Under the pieces are notes generated by a model, which ran no database searches, was not told where the DNA came from, and worked only from the letters and a program-made list of their open reading frames with translations. The position numbers and the translations under genes are program-made. 64,000 bases of DNA. It comes from a bacterium (GTDB lineage: Bacteria; Planctomycetota; Planctomycetia; Pirellulales; Pirellulaceae). This document shows, piece by piece, positions 27,988-38,951 of the stretch (its first letter is position 1; the number at the start of each line of letters is the position of its first letter). The DNA lies in assembly GCA_016124445.1 (NCBI GenBank), contig WGNR01000010.1:124001-188000 (forward strand). Direction: 5' to 3'.

Positions 27988-29364
27988 ATGCGCCCCTTCT
28001 TGCTTTCTCTGCTTTGCGTTGTTGCTGTCGTCTCGGTTGCTTCAAGCCTCCGGGCTGATGACAAGCGACCGAATATCATTTTCATTCTGACCGACGATCA
28101 TCGTTGGGATGGGTTGGCGATTCTTGGAAACGAAAAGATCCATACACCCAATCTCGACAAGCTGTGCGCTCAAGGGACACGCTTCAAGAATGCGTTTGTG
28201 ACCCTCGCGATTTGTTCCCCCAGCCGGGCAGCTTGTTTGACTGGACGTTACGGCAGCGCCAACGGAGTCACTAAGGTCGGGTCGGCTTCGATCAAAAAAG
28301 GAGAGCCGACATTTGCCAGGGCATTGAAGGAAGCTGGCTACATGACCGGTGTGACCGGCAAGTGGCACCTCGGGAATGCTCCGAAAGATTGCGGCTTTGA
28401 CTTCGCGGCGACCTGCTGGTCGAACGGAACCTGGTACAACCGCGAGTTCAATATCAACGGTAAAAGCCAGAAGGTGCCAGGCTTTGTCGATGACGTGACG
28501 GTCGATCAATCGCTCAAGTTCATAAGTCAGGCCACCGAAGCGGACAAGCCGTTCGCGCTGTTTTTGTGCACGCAGGTTCCGCACATGGATCACCGCCATA
28601 CCTGGCCGGCCAAAGAAGAGTTTCTCAAGCAGTACGACGTCGACGAGATGCCGCTGCCGGAAACCTGGAATGATGATCTGCAGGGAAAGCCAGGCTACCT
28701 GGGCACGTCGCGCAGTCGGACCCAGGCACTCAGCTATGGCTATGACGACCCCCACAAGATTCGCGAGCATGCCCGTGACTACTACGCCAGTGTGCAGCAG
28801 ATGGACGAGGCGGTAGGCAAGTTCCTTGATGAACTCGAGCGGCGAAAGCTTCGCGAGAATACCTGGATCATTCTGATGGGCGACAACGGCTGGATGCTGG
28901 GCGAACATGGCTTCACCAGCAAGGTGCTCCCTTACGAAGCATCGATGCGGGTACCGATGGCAGTGATTGGCCCAGGGCAAAAGTCGCAGGTTCGCGACGA
29001 ACTGGTGCTGAACATCGACCTGACCGCTTCGATCTACCAGCTTGCCGGTCTGCCGGTACCTGACCGTTTGCATGGCGAAAGTCTGTTGCCGTTGGTTCGC
29101 GGCGAGAAAGTTCCCGATTGGCGAGCTAGTTTTCTATACGAAGCGCCGACACCCCAGCTAGGCAGCCGGCCGCTCTGGGCGGTACGTAACGATCACTGGA
29201 AATACATCGAAACCGATATGCCGGACGGATCGATCTTTCGAGAGCTATATGACCTGAAGTCGGATCAGGTCGAAGCCACCAACGTAGCGGACCGGCCAGA
29301 AAACGCTGCGCTCGTCCAAGAACTTTCCCAGCAACTTAAACAGCTGCAAGCGAAGATCGAGTAA
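27988..29364 (+). CDS. Secreted sulfatase, 458 aa
   Basis: Type I sulfatase with signal peptide ([20 protein letters not shown]...A). Metal ligands D36-D37 in IFILTDD, formylglycine motif C76-S-P-S-R, and [15 protein letters not shown] in the C-terminal half. The ATG at 27988 starts a proper signal peptide, whereas the upstream in-frame GTG (27967) would add seven polar residues. The [16 protein letters not shown] segment and the C-terminal [15 protein letters not shown] are typical of the family. Substrate unknown. An SDR gene follows 122 nt downstream. Confidence 0.92.
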   Translation: MRPFLLSLLCVVAVVSVASSLRADDKRPNIIFILTDDHRWDGLAILGNEKIHTPNLDKLCAQGTRFKNAFVTLAICSPSRAACLTGRYGSANGVTKVGSASIKKGEPTFARALKEAGYMTGVTGKWHLGNAPKDCGFDFAATCWSNGTWYNREFNINGKSQKVPGFVDDVTVDQSLKFISQATEADKPFALFLCTQVPHMDHRHTWPAKEEFLKQYDVDEMPLPETWNDDLQGKPGYLGTSRSRTQALSYGYDDPHKIREHARDYYASVQQMDEAVGKFLDELERRKLRENTWIILMGDNGWMLGEHGFTSKVLPYEASMRVPMAVIGPGQKSQVRDELVLNIDLTASIYQLAGLPVPDRLHGESLLPLVRGEKVPDWRASFLYEAPTPQLGSRPLWAVRNDHWKYIETDMPDGSIFRELYDLKSDQVEATNVADRPENAALVQELSQQLKQLQAKIE

Positions 29365-29486
29365 CCCGGTCTCAAATCGCTTCTTCTTGGCTGTCAAGCG
29401 GCTTGAATCACGGCGCGGCCTCGATACTCTTCTAATGGCAACATCGCCAGGCTACTTACTAGAAATGGCCAAGAGGAGCAGCACGC

Positions 29487-30224
29487 ATGCGCAAGCTGGA
29501 AAACAAAACCGCCATCGTCACCGGCGGTTCGCGGGGTATCGGGGCAAACATTTGTCTTTCTCTTGCCGCTGAAGGGGCCCAGGTGGTCGTCAATTACGCC
29601 GGCAACGCCAAAGCAGCTGCCGAGGTCGTCGATAAGATCGAAGCTGCGGGAGGCCGAGCCTTGGCCGTTCAGGCCGATGTGTCACAGTCAGCCGAAGTAA
29701 AGAAACTGTTCGACTTTGCCGAACAGCAATTCGGCAAAGTCGATATCCTGGTCAACAACGCTGGCGTGGTGCACTACAAAACGATCGAAGAGACCACCGA
29801 CGAAGAGTTCGACCGTGTGATGCGGATCAACACGTATGGAACTTTCTATGGGATGCGCGAGGCAGCTTCGCGAATGGCTGACAATGGGCGAGTTATCAAC
29901 ATCTCCAGTTCCGCGGTGCGAATGATGCTGCCGACGTATGGTCCGTACTGCGGCACCAAAGGAGCGGTCGAGCAAATGACACGCAGCTTTGCGAAAGAGA
30001 TGGGTCTAAGAGGCATTACCGTCAACGCGGTCTCGCCAGGGCCGACTGAAACAGAGCTCTTCATGGATAATCCGCCGGAGAAGATCGAGCGGATGCGAAA
30101 CCTGGCGGCGCTCGGCCGGCTTGGCAGGCCTGATGACATGGGACCAGTCATCGCCTTCCTCGCCAGTGAAGATGGTGGCTGGATTACCGGGCAAGTAGTG
30201 CCCGTCAACGGTGGGACGGCCTAG
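29487..30224 (+). CDS. SDR-family oxidoreductase (FabG-like)
   Basis: 245-aa classical short-chain dehydrogenase. The nucleotide site is VTGGSRGIGANI, the NNAG motif LVNNAGVVHY, the catalytic Ser in NISSSAVRM and Tyr/Lys in YGPYCGTKGA. The C-terminal VIAFLASEDGGWITGQVVPVNGG is typical of 3-oxoacyl-ACP reductase-like SDRs. The substrate cannot be told from sequence, and many planctomycete copies are not fatty-acid enzymes. AGAGGAG lies upstream of the ATG. Confidence 0.92.
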   Translation: MRKLENKTAIVTGGSRGIGANICLSLAAEGAQVVVNYAGNAKAAAEVVDKIEAAGGRALAVQADVSQSAEVKKLFDFAEQQFGKVDILVNNAGVVHYKTIEETTDEEFDRVMRINTYGTFYGMREAASRMADNGRVINISSSAVRMMLPTYGPYCGTKGAVEQMTRSFAKEMGLRGITVNAVSPGPTETELFMDNPPEKIERMRNLAALGRLGRPDDMGPVIAFLASEDGGWITGQVVPVNGGTA

Positions 30225-30844
30225 CCCGATCTGTCTTTCTAACCGGAAGGGTCTTGCATTGCAGCTGGTCCTAATGGGGCGGGTTGCGCTATTAGTTTCT
30301 GAGGGGATCGGGATTCAAGGACGCCGGTACCATTGCTGCTTATAGTCTGGCAGCGCAATCAAAAAGCTTAGATATCTCGTGTAACTTACTGATAATGAAA
30401 GGTTCAGCAGATATCTGCGCACAATTGAGGCATTTCTACTGGCAGACCGGGCAGTTCTTGCAATCTTTCTTCAATAATCGTTTTGTATTTCACGGGTTAT
30501 CCGGTGATTTGCAGCCATTGAAGTCGATTACAGGGAGTTTATTCGACTTTCATTGAAACGGCATCCAAAAACTGGACGTTTGGGGGGAGTGTCCAAACTG
30601 CGATTGGAACGGGATTTGAGTTATTTCAGGTGCCACGTGACCTGCGGTCCATTTCCTTCCATTAGTCGAATTCATGTTCACCATCGATTTGGACCGCTCT
30701 GACGGACAAAGCGGTGGTAATTCAGGGCCAGGGTCACGCCGCCCTATCATGGCAACTCAGGTCGTTTGCATTTCTCAAAGAGTGGCGTCTCGTCATTCGA
30801 TGAGGAATCGATTCACGTCATTATTCATTCGGAGTTCCATTACG
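30225..30844. other. Long intergenic region upstream of DUF1559 gene
   Basis: 620 nt without a recognisable gene. An open frame from 30674 is in phase with the DUF1559 protein, but its first 57 residues do not resemble a pilin signal, so the region is taken as leader and promoter. No repeats or strong hairpins were found. Confidence 0.5.
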
Positions 30845-31828
30845 ATGCGTCTTCAATCTTCGGCTCGTGCCGCGTTTACGTTGGTCGAGTTATTGGTGGT
30901 GATTGCGATCATTGGCGTTTTGATCGCGCTGCTTTTGCCTGCGGTGCAGCAAGCCCGAGAGGCCGCTCGGCGGATGCAATGCAGCAACAATCTGAAGCAG
31001 CTTGGCCTGGCCCTGCAAAACTATCACGACACCTACGGGAAGCTTCCCTATAACGCCGCGACTTACCCAGGCAACAATCAGCATGGCCCATCCTGGTTTG
31101 TCCGGATTCTGCCTTTCATCGAGCAGAACAATGCTTACCAGCAAATCGCCGCGACTAATTTTGCGGGCGACTGGAAGATGCAGGATGCTGCCTGTGCTGC
31201 GGCGCCTGTGTTGGCGAAGCTGCGAGTGGAAGGTTTCTGGTGTCCCTCGAGTCCGCTACCCAAGGTTGAAAGCCAGTCGACCAATGCCAACGGGACCATT
31301 GAGATGCAGATACCGAGTTACGTCGGAATTGAAGGTTCCTACTACCAGGGCGGAACGACATCGACCGTGGCTCCTGGTCCCTACAACGACGCCTACGGAC
31401 GCGAGGTTTACAACGGCATGATCGTGCCGCTGGCGGGGAATGTTAGTGCGATCGGCCTTGAGTCCGCGACCGATGGGACGAGTAACACCATGATTATCAG
31501 CGAACAGAGTGACTATTTCTTCACCTCCTCGGGAAGCAAAGTCGCAATCCGCAGCGGCGGACATGCCGGCAAGGGATGGAGCAGCGGATACGCGCCAGGT
31601 AACTGGGAGGCGAACGTAACAACCATTCGCTATCCGATCGCGGCATACGGCGGTAGCGGGGCAGTTAATAACTACGACTCCAATCTTTCGCTCATTTCAG
31701 CTCATCCTGGCGGAGTGCAAATTGCGCTGACGGATGGTTCGGTTCATTTCTTAACCGAAACGGTTAACTTCGCGATCTTGACCGGTCTTGCTGATCGTCG
31801 GGATGGAAATGTCCTGGGTGAGTATTAA
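30845..31828 (+). CDS. DUF1559 protein with type IV pilin-like N-terminus
   Basis: 327-aa exported protein of the large planctomycete DUF1559 family. The start [20 protein letters not shown] gives a prepilin-type signal (cleavage before F of FTLVE) and the hydrophobic helix [22 protein letters not shown], then LKQLGLALQNYHDTYGKLP and the closing SAHPGGVQIALTDGSVHFL. Function is not known, and a pseudopilin-like surface role is suggested by the N-terminus. A small lipoprotein gene follows 35 nt later, the usual arrangement for this family. ATG 30845 has GGAG upstream. Confidence 0.9.
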   Translation: MRLQSSARAAFTLVELLVVIAIIGVLIALLLPAVQQAREAARRMQCSNNLKQLGLALQNYHDTYGKLPYNAATYPGNNQHGPSWFVRILPFIEQNNAYQQIAATNFAGDWKMQDAACAAAPVLAKLRVEGFWCPSSPLPKVESQSTNANGTIEMQIPSYVGIEGSYYQGGTTSTVAPGPYNDAYGREVYNGMIVPLAGNVSAIGLESATDGTSNTMIISEQSDYFFTSSGSKVAIRSGGHAGKGWSSGYAPGNWEANVTTIRYPIAAYGGSGAVNNYDSNLSLISAHPGGVQIALTDGSVHFLTETVNFAILTGLADRRDGNVLGEY

Positions 31829-31863
31829 TCGCTAAGGATTTCGATATCAACGAGGCAGTACTA

Positions 31864-32295
31864 ATGATGAAAACTCAAAGTCGTAATCTCGCATCCTGGG
31901 CATTGAGAATTACCTCGGTTTTAGGTGTGTTGTGTCTTGGTGGATGTTCTCAAGAGACCTATGGCGACTTGGGACACGTGACGGGAACGGTAACGCTGGA
32001 TGGCAAGCCGAGTCCAAACGTGCAAGTTACCTTTGCACCTCAGGATGGAAGGCCATCGATGGGGGTTACCGACGAGTCGGGCCGCTACGAACTGATTTAC
32101 ATTCGCGCGACCAAAGGGGCCGTGCCGGGCGAGCATTCGGTTTCGATCGCCAGTATCCCTCCAGAGCAAGATCCGGGCGCGAAGGTGCCGGTGTTCAAAG
32201 ATCCGATCCCGCCTCGCTACAACTTACGTAGCGAGCTGAAAGAGGTGGTGGTGAAGGGGCCCAACACGATCGATTTCCAACTGAAATCGAAGTAG
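31864..32295 (+). CDS. Small exported lipoprotein with transthyretin-like beta domain
   Basis: 143-aa lipoprotein: hydrophobic segment LRITSVLGVLCLGGC with lipidation at the Cys before SQETYGD. The mature part is a beta-sandwich of the carboxypeptidase-regulatory/transthyretin-like sort (VTGTVTLDGKPSPNVQVTFAP, GVTDESGRYELIYIR, VPGEHSVSI). Such genes usually follow DUF1559 genes in Pirellulales. The function is not known. Confidence 0.82.
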   Translation: MMKTQSRNLASWALRITSVLGVLCLGGCSQETYGDLGHVTGTVTLDGKPSPNVQVTFAPQDGRPSMGVTDESGRYELIYIRATKGAVPGEHSVSIASIPPEQDPGAKVPVFKDPIPPRYNLRSELKEVVVKGPNTIDFQLKSK

Positions 32296-33226
32296 CCCTG
32301 CCTGCTTCAATCGAGACGTCTTTAGATGCCTGGCAGGAGTACCTCCCAGGCATCTTCCGTTTCTTGTCGGTAACTCAAGCAGTTGCGGCAGGAGGAATGG
32401 GAACTTCGGTTGCCCTGGAATTGACGTCTTTGGATCCTGTAAGGTGGGCCGCTCAAAGCTTCTCCCGAGTGAACGATCCATTATGAGTAAGACTCATCCT
32501 CTGGGGATGACATCAGCAGCGCAATATGCGCCTTGGCATTCAAAAAATGTTGTGATTTCGGCCAGTTCTGCGCGAATTCGTATTTTGACGAACTTCTGGA
32601 GAAAAATACTTTCAACACCGTGAGTTAGGGGATCTCATTTCGGTGCGAAAAGGAGATGTGGTGTCCACGGGATGCACCGTCAATGGTACGTTTATGTTTG
32701 TTATAGCGGAAATTTGTCGCCTAATGGCATTCAATTGTGCATTCGTGCTTGCACTAGCTGCGCGATGTCAGGATAAAATGAAAAAAACTTATGCGAAATA
32801 TTTCGAACGTTGAAGGGACCTTGCTTGAGCCCGTCGATTTTGATGGCTAGGCAGGAAATTATCCCTTCGAGGGGTGTGCGATGATGTAAGGGAAAATAGT
32901 TTATTTTAGTTGAGCGATAGGTACTCGTGAGGTCAAGAAAGTCGAGTATAACGAATGGCGTAGCGCTTTTCATGCATTACTCTTTTGCATGATTCTCTAC
33001 AAATCCTCGTTTGGTTAGCTGGCTGTAGAGGCACGGAGGTAGTTTTTATCTCCGTAGTTGGCGACCGACTCCCGTAGAGGGTTCTTCTCTCCATGAAGGT
33101 ATCAATACTTCATAAAGATGTAGGCCCTTAACGATGACGATCCGTTGAAGGATACGAGGCGAGTAATCCTACCTTTATTTCTCTCAATTTCCTTGCATCT
33201 CTCTGGGAACAGAGAAGGAGAAGTTT
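32296..33226. other. Long (930 nt) intergenic region with weak terminator and structured leader
   Basis: A 9-bp stem (GATGCCTGG 32325-32333 / CCAGGCATC 32346-32354) lies 30 nt after the lipoprotein gene, without a clear T run. The middle part is relatively AT-rich with scattered short frames that I do not support. From 33033 to 33153 three small stem-loops occur (33033-33055, 33093-33113, 33140-33153), suggesting a structured 5' leader for the next DUF1559 gene. Confidence 0.5.
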
Positions 33227-34279
33227 GTGACTCATTCTTGGAATTCCCGCCGGGGTTTTACCTTGGTGGAACTGCTCGTCGTGATTGCCATCATTGGCGT
33301 CCTCATCGCCCTACTGTTGCCGGCGGTTCAACAGGCTCGTGAAGCCGCTCGCCGTATTCAGTGCAACAACCAGCTCAAGCAGCTTGGTCTGGCGATGCAA
33401 AACTACCACGACACCTACAACAAGTTGCCGTTCAATGCAGCTAGCTTCAGCACGTCCAGTCCTTCCGTTTTCATTCGGCTGCTGCCATTTATGGAACAGC
33501 GAGCTGCTTACGAGCAACTCAACTGGACCAATGTCGGAAGTGGAGCATTCATCGCCAACAATGCCAATGGTGGTTCGGGTGCCTTGAATCCGCTGGCCAA
33601 GCTGCGTGTTGACATGCTGAATTGTCCATCCAGCCCGCTGCCGAACGTCGATACTGCCTACGGCTGTCAGTTGACAAGCTACTGCGGTATCACCGGGACC
33701 ACGGAGACCTGGAATCAGTCGTCCGGCGCGATGAATTACTACACAAACGTCACGGGAGGCAGCACCTCGACCAGCGTTCCTTCTACCCCTCTGGCCGAGT
33801 GCTACAACGGTGTGATTGTGCCGGTTGGTAACGGATCGACGGCGATCGGCTTGCAATCGATTACCGATGGTACCAGCAATACCATGTCGTTCAGCGAGTG
33901 CAGCAACTACTTCTACAACAGCAGCCACCAGCGTCTGACCTTGTCTCCCCCGCTTCGCACCAGCCAGGGCAACCCCAGTGGTAACCATGGTGGTGCTTGG
34001 GATGGCGGGATCCCTGGTACTTCGTACAACGTGACCACGATTACGATTACCCTGGGCTCACCAAATTACGGTGGTATTAACTCCATCATCGGTAGTGGTG
34101 TCCCAACCTATGGTAGTTCTAACGGTCAGCCTGCGATTCCGCTCACCTCGGCTCACCCAGGCGGTGTCCTGTCGGCCTTGTGTGATGGATCAGTTCAGTT
34201 TCTCTCGGAAACCATTTCCGCTCAGGTGCTCATCAGCCTGGCCAACCGCAAAGACGGTAACGTGATTCCTGAGTATTAA
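33227..34279 (+). CDS. DUF1559 protein with type IV pilin-like N-terminus, second copy
   Basis: 350 aa from GTG 33227 with GAGAAGGAG upstream. The N-terminus [20 protein letters not shown] has a charged leader and then the pilin-like helix, cleavage expected before FTLVE. Conserved family stretches [35 protein letters not shown] and [21 protein letters not shown] are present. It is not adjacent to a lipoprotein gene. Gly/Ser/Asn-rich loops in the middle make it longer than the other copy. Function unknown. Confidence 0.9.
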   Translation: MTHSWNSRRGFTLVELLVVIAIIGVLIALLLPAVQQAREAARRIQCNNQLKQLGLAMQNYHDTYNKLPFNAASFSTSSPSVFIRLLPFMEQRAAYEQLNWTNVGSGAFIANNANGGSGALNPLAKLRVDMLNCPSSPLPNVDTAYGCQLTSYCGITGTTETWNQSSGAMNYYTNVTGGSTSTSVPSTPLAECYNGVIVPVGNGSTAIGLQSITDGTSNTMSFSECSNYFYNSSHQRLTLSPPLRTSQGNPSGNHGGAWDGGIPGTSYNVTTITITLGSPNYGGINSIIGSGVPTYGSSNGQPAIPLTSAHPGGVLSALCDGSVQFLSETISAQVLISLANRKDGNVIPEY

Positions 34280-34308
34280 TGCTCAGCCGATAATTGCGAT
34301 CAAACAGA

Positions 34309-34340
34309 AGCGAGGGCATCTTGGATGCCCTCGCTTTTTT
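34309..34340 (+). terminator. Rho-independent terminator after second DUF1559 gene
   Basis: A perfect 12-bp stem AGCGAGGGCATC (34309-34320) / GATGCCCTCGCT (34324-34335) with 3-nt loop and six T. Confidence 0.94.
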
Positions 34341-34418
34341 CGTGCGCCGACGGTCCTTGCAACGGTCGCAACTTGGTTCTCCTGATCGACAAGGTCGCTG
34401 CGCAAGGTCAGAGCGGGC

Positions 34419-36314
34419 CTATTCCATCGAGAACGTGTCGTTGTCGGAAGAAGCGACCGGTGTGGGGTTCAGGCTTTGCTGGTAAGCGATCGCCGAGGCG
34501 GCCCGGCTGTAATAATGCTCCAGCGTTGCAATTACCTGCTGCTGCTCCGGTTGTTTGCCACTGAGCGGGATCTTCACTGTCTTCTTCTTGCCGTCTCGAT
34601 TGACGACCAGATCCAAGCGTGTACCCCACTGATTTTCCAGCGACATCGAATCGATTTCGCGGTAATAGGTTGGTTGGTCCCAATCTTCAAAGGTGATTTT
34701 CTCGAAATCGAAAATCACCTTTCGGTCTTTGGCGGTCGTTTCCACCACGGGGAAATACTTCTCGACCAGTTCCTGTTCGCTGGGGTTGGAGGGAAGATAG
34801 CGGTAGGCCAAAACATTCTCGTGGAACTGTCGGAATTGTTCTTCGTACTGTTGCCACTGCTGCCGTTCAAGGGAATCCGCACCGTCGATCTTGGCGAACC
34901 AAGGGCCCATCGAGTGGTCGTTCATCGCGGCTCGCAGAGAGTCGGGCGACGAGTTGAAACCAAGGGCTTCCAGCCGCTGGGAAAGTGGCGGATGGGTATC
35001 GAACGGGTGTGCCGTGGCCAATTCTCCAAGGTCGTGTTTATCGGCAAATGCCGTGGCGAATTCCTCAAAGCCGCTGTCAATTCGTTGTGAAAGATTGACC
35101 TCTTCGTGAGCTTGTTCGGCGTCGAAAAATTCCTGTTCGAGTTCGTTGCGATACTTCGAATAGGCGGTAGTTCGCAACAGGGCCCGGGCCACGGACGTAG
35201 GAGAGGTCTTGTCTGCTGCCAGGCCGTCGGCCCGGAATTCCCGCTGGCGGCTCAAACTGCCCAGCGAGATTTCGTATAAAGCCCGAAACATCACCGCGAA
35301 GTAAAAGACGGGCAGCGAGATGCCTCCATCGTGAAGCCCCTGTAAAAAGTGGCCATAGCGAACCAACAGCGGCGCGATCTTCTGGGTGTACAAGGTGTCG
35401 TTGCCGCTGAAATGAGCCAGTTCGTGCAGCAAGACCGCATCTGCCTCTTCGCCCGGCAGCTTTTTCAGTAGCGATAGGCTGACAAATAAGGTGCGGCCGG
35501 TCAGGGTCTGAAGCTGTTCTTCGTTCATGCGGACTTTGACCGGTTGCTGCGTTACGAAGAAGTTGTCGTCGATTCCAGCAATCACATGATCCGGTGGCGC
35601 GGTTCCCATCGAGTTAGCCAATCGCTCGAGGTCGTACCATAGCTGGGGTGCCATCTCTCGGGTGATTTGTTCTCCTTCGATGATGAATTCATCGTCGACC
35701 CTCTTGAAGATGGCCGCAATGACAACGCCCGCGGCGCCGATGGCCATGATGCCGAAGATGAGGAGCACTTTGACGAAGAAAACCTCGAAGAAATAGGCGG
35801 GAACCCAGAACGACAGCGAGAAGACCAGCAGGCCCTGAGCGATCACTTCCAACGTGCAGAACAATCGCAGCACGTGCCAGCCCATCAGCAAGCTGTAGTA
35901 CTGCATCGATTGCGAACGGAGCGACAAGACCACGCTGAAGCTGGTCAGTACAAACGCCCCGACGCCACCAAGAATGCAAAACCAGGCCAGGCGAATCGCC
36001 CAGATGATCGATAGTTGTTGCCAGACGAATTCAGCCGGAAGATCCTCGCGCCAGGCAACCGCGTTGGGCTCATTACTAACCATGATCGATGAAAGCGGAC
36101 TGTCATGGACATCCGCGATCATTTTGGCCTTTTCCTCTGGCCCGAATTCGTTGTTGGCATTGATTTCTTCGATGATGCTTTCGGCAAACGCCGAGTCGAA
36201 ATCAGATCGAACGTAGTCGTAGAAAAACAGGCTGGCCAGCGGAATCAAAAATAGAGCTAACGCCGGATAGATATAAGACTGAGCAAAACCGAGGCTGGAA
36301 AAGTCCTTCGACAT
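34419..36314 (-). CDS. M48-family membrane zinc metalloprotease
   Basis: 631-aa membrane protease. After MSKDFSSLGFAQSYIY comes a first hydrophobic span, then three to four more spans in the first 240 residues (AIRLAWFCILGGVGAFVLT, LLMGWHVLRLFCTLEVIA, VFFVKVLLIFGIMAIGA). The zinc site is H297-E298-L-A-H301 in LLHELAHFSGND, with a distal Glu expected in QREFRADGLAAD, typical of HtpX/Oma1-like M48. The C-terminus is a soluble 200-residue region. It probably degrades misfolded membrane proteins. I used the ATG before the first span, because the 53 upstream in-frame residues look non-coding. Confidence 0.88.
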   Translation of the reverse strand: MSKDFSSLGFAQSYIYPALALFLIPLASLFFYDYVRSDFDSAFAESIIEEINANNEFGPEEKAKMIADVHDSPLSSIMVSNEPNAVAWREDLPAEFVWQQLSIIWAIRLAWFCILGGVGAFVLTSFSVVLSLRSQSMQYYSLLMGWHVLRLFCTLEVIAQGLLVFSLSFWVPAYFFEVFFVKVLLIFGIMAIGAAGVVIAAIFKRVDDEFIIEGEQITREMAPQLWYDLERLANSMGTAPPDHVIAGIDDNFFVTQQPVKVRMNEEQLQTLTGRTLFVSLSLLKKLPGEEADAVLLHELAHFSGNDTLYTQKIAPLLVRYGHFLQGLHDGGISLPVFYFAVMFRALYEISLGSLSRQREFRADGLAADKTSPTSVARALLRTTAYSKYRNELEQEFFDAEQAHEEVNLSQRIDSGFEEFATAFADKHDLGELATAHPFDTHPPLSQRLEALGFNSSPDSLRAAMNDHSMGPWFAKIDGADSLERQQWQQYEEQFRQFHENVLAYRYLPSNPSEQELVEKYFPVVETTAKDRKVIFDFEKITFEDWDQPTYYREIDSMSLENQWGTRLDLVVNRDGKKKTVKIPLSGKQPEQQQVIATLEHYYSRAASAIAYQQSLNPTPVASSDNDTFSME

Positions 36315-36698
36315 GATCGCAGAAGCCCAATCGCAGGAACCCGCGGCGAGATAAAGCATCGGGCCGGCGGTTCTCAGATGAAATGGAAGAGTCATTCGGA
36401 CGAGCGAACCGGCGCTGATTGGCAGCCGATTTTCAGCTGGCTGTAGTATGAGGGAACCAGCGGGCAAGGGCAAGCAAAAGAAACCTGGCGGTTTGGCCGC
36501 TCAGCCAGGCGTGTGGCAAGCTTTGACGAAGATTACCGCGGGATCAGCTGAATCATTTTCGCACCGTTGCCCAGCAGGTGCCTTGGGATTGAACAGACCA
36601 AGATGCCTGATCGGCATATTTACGAAAAAAAGCGGACCAGGATATCGAGTCCTGGTCCGCTTTTGCGAATCAATTGATTGGGCAAATGCCGGCTCCGC
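36315..36698. other. Intergenic region between M48 and glnN genes
   Basis: This 384-nt gap contains the M48 promoter region and the terminator at 36624-36661. No gene is seen in it. Confidence 0.5.
36624..36661 (-). terminator. Rho-independent terminator after glnN
   Basis: A 12-bp stem AGCGGACCAGGA (36631-36642) / TCCTGGTCCGCT (36650-36661). On the minus strand a run of T follows (36624-36630). The plus strand also has four T after the stem, so it may work both ways. Confidence 0.92.
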
Positions 36699-38951
36699 TT
36701 AGCGGATGAAGAGCATTTCCTGGTAGGTTGGCAGCGGCCACAGGTCGTCGGCCACATAGCCTTCCAGTTCGTCGGCGTACTTGCGAACTTCCAGCATGGC
36801 TGGCAGGACTTCGTCGCGACAAGCATTGGCCCGCTTGTGCCAGTCTTCGATGGCTTCGGCCTTGCCGGCAGCGGCAACCAGGGCGGCGATACTGTCCTGA
36901 AGCGATTTGACCAGGCTGGTCATCGTGTCCAGGGTATCTTTGTCGAACTCGTAGCCAAGAGCCTGCAGGTTGGCACAAGTCGCTGCCAGTTCGTTCTGGT
37001 AGCGAATCGCGGCCGGGAAGATCATCGTGCGAGCCATCTCGATGGTGAGGTTGGTTTCGACGGTGATCGTCTTGCAGTACTGTTCCAAGTAGATTTCCAG
37101 CCGGCTTTCCAGCTCGCGTTCCGACAGAACGTTGTACTTGGTGAACAGCTCTTGGACTTCCGGCTTCTCCAAAAACGGCAGAGCGTCGGCAGTGGTCTTC
37201 AGGTTCAGCAGACCACGCTTTTCAGCTTCCTGGTGCCATTCTTCCGAGTAGCCGTCGCCATTGAACACGACCATGCCATGTTTGTTGATGATGTCGGTCA
37301 GCAGCTTGGTGATCGCATCGTTCAGTTTCGAACTGTCGCCTCCGGTAGCTTCTTCCAGCTTGGTGGCACAGTAGTCGAGCGATTCAGCCACGATGGTATT
37401 CATGGCAACCAGCGGACCGGCGATCGACTGGCTCGAACCGACAGCACGGAATTCAAACCGGTTACCGGTGAATGCAAACGGGCTGGTACGGTTACGGTCG
37501 CCAGCATCTTTAGGAAGCGGAGGCAACACGTCGGCACCGATTTCCAGCGTGCCCTTCGGCAGCGAGCTGTTCGCCCCGCCACCCTTGATCTGCTCGAACA
37601 CGTCAGCCAACTGAGAGCCGAGGAAGATCGAGATGATCGCCGGAGGAGCTTCGTTGGCACCCAAGCGGTGGTCGTTCGAGGCGGTAGCAACCACGGCACG
37701 CAGCAGGCCTTGGAACTTGTGCACGGCACGAATAACGGCACCGCAGAAGACCAGGAACTGAGCGTTTTCGTGCGGCGTGTCGCCTGGATCGAGCAAGTTG
37801 CCCTGGGTGGCACTGCCCATCGACCAGTTGACGTGCTTACCTGAACCATTGACGCCGGCGAACGGCTTTTCGTGGGTCAAGCAGGCCATGCCGTACTTCT
37901 CGGCGACGCGTTTCAGCGTGATCATGATCAGCTGCTGATGGTCGGTCGCGACGTTGGCGAACTCGAACATCGGAGCGATTTCGTACTGGCCAGGGGCGAC
38001 TTCGTTGTGACGAGTCTTGACTGGGATGCCCAGCTTGAACAGCTCTCGCTCCGATTCCAGCATGAACGCGAGAACGCGATCCGGGATAGCACCGAAGTAG
38101 TGATCATCAAATTCCTGACCCTTAGGAGGTGCTGCACCAAACAGCGTGCGACCAGCGTTCAGCAGGTCAGGGCGAGCGAAGTAGAAGTTGCGATCGACCA
38201 GGAAGTATTCCTGTTCCGGACCGGCGGTCGAGCTGACCATAGCGCCGTCGGTGTGGCCGAACAGATTCAAGATGCGCTGGGCTTGCTTGTTCAAAGCTTG
38301 CATCGAACGCAGAACCGGGGTCTTCTTGTCCAGAGCCTCGCCAGTCCACGAAACAAACGCCGTCGGAATGCACAGCGTCGTTCCGTTGGGGTTTTCCATG
38401 ATGTAGGCCGGGCTGGTGACGTCCCAGGCGGTGTAACCGCGGGCTTCAAACGTCTGACGAATACCGCCGGACGGGAAGCTGGAGCCGTCAGGCTCGCCCT
38501 GAATGAGCTGCGAGCCGCTGAACTCGGCAATGGCACTGCCGGTGCCGTCTGGGCTCAGGAAGCTATCGTGCTTTTCGGCGGTAAGACCAGTCAGCGGATA
38601 AAAGACGTGGGCGTAGTGCGTGGCGCCTTTTTCGATGGCCCAGTCCTTCATGGCCGAAGCGACGTAATCCGCTACGGTGGTGTCGAGCTTCTCGCCCGTT
38701 TCGATCGTCTTCATCAGCGACTTGAAAATCGGCTTAGGAAGGCGGTCCTTCATGACCGACTTGCTGAAGACGTTGGCGCAGAATAGTTCTTGGGTAGGGG
38801 TTTCCAGGAAGTTCATCGCCGGGGCGCTCGGCTTGTAGTTGGTGACTGCAGCAATGGCTGCCATACGTGCCGTGCCACCTGCGTACCCGCTACCGTTGCC
38901 TGTGGTAGTTGTTCCTGCGGAACCCGCCTTACCTTTCGATGCCGTACTCAC
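36699..38951 (-). CDS. glnN: Glutamine synthetase type III
   Basis: Makes glutamine from glutamate, ammonia and ATP in the cytoplasm. At 750 aa it fits the large GSIII family rather than the ~450-aa GSI. GSIII signatures include [18 protein letters not shown] near residue 65, [51 protein letters not shown] text (here [16 protein letters not shown]), [14 protein letters not shown] and [16 protein letters not shown]. The 30-residue Gly/Thr/Ser-rich N-terminus before [15 protein letters not shown] is poorly conserved, so a later start at Met-30 is possible. No nitrogen regulator is adjacent. Confidence 0.95.
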   Translation of the reverse strand: MSTASKGKAGSAGTTTTGNGSGYAGGTARMAAIAAVTNYKPSAPAMNFLETPTQELFCANVFSKSVMKDRLPKPIFKSLMKTIETGEKLDTTVADYVASAMKDWAIEKGATHYAHVFYPLTGLTAEKHDSFLSPDGTGSAIAEFSGSQLIQGEPDGSSFPSGGIRQTFEARGYTAWDVTSPAYIMENPNGTTLCIPTAFVSWTGEALDKKTPVLRSMQALNKQAQRILNLFGHTDGAMVSSTAGPEQEYFLVDRNFYFARPDLLNAGRTLFGAAPPKGQEFDDHYFGAIPDRVLAFMLESERELFKLGIPVKTRHNEVAPGQYEIAPMFEFANVATDHQQLIMITLKRVAEKYGMACLTHEKPFAGVNGSGKHVNWSMGSATQGNLLDPGDTPHENAQFLVFCGAVIRAVHKFQGLLRAVVATASNDHRLGANEAPPAIISIFLGSQLADVFEQIKGGGANSSLPKGTLEIGADVLPPLPKDAGDRNRTSPFAFTGNRFEFRAVGSSQSIAGPLVAMNTIVAESLDYCATKLEEATGGDSSKLNDAITKLLTDIINKHGMVVFNGDGYSEEWHQEAEKRGLLNLKTTADALPFLEKPEVQELFTKYNVLSERELESRLEIYLEQYCKTITVETNLTIEMARTMIFPAAIRYQNELAATCANLQALGYEFDKDTLDTMTSLVKSLQDSIAALVAAAGKAEAIEDWHKRANACRDEVLPAMLEVRKYADELEGYVADDLWPLPTYQEMLFIR

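Noticed and set aside
32731..32973. 80-aa minus-strand frame in the long gap before the second DUF1559 gene
   Set aside because: No ribosome site, no domain, and the surrounding AT-richer sequence makes such frames expected by chance.
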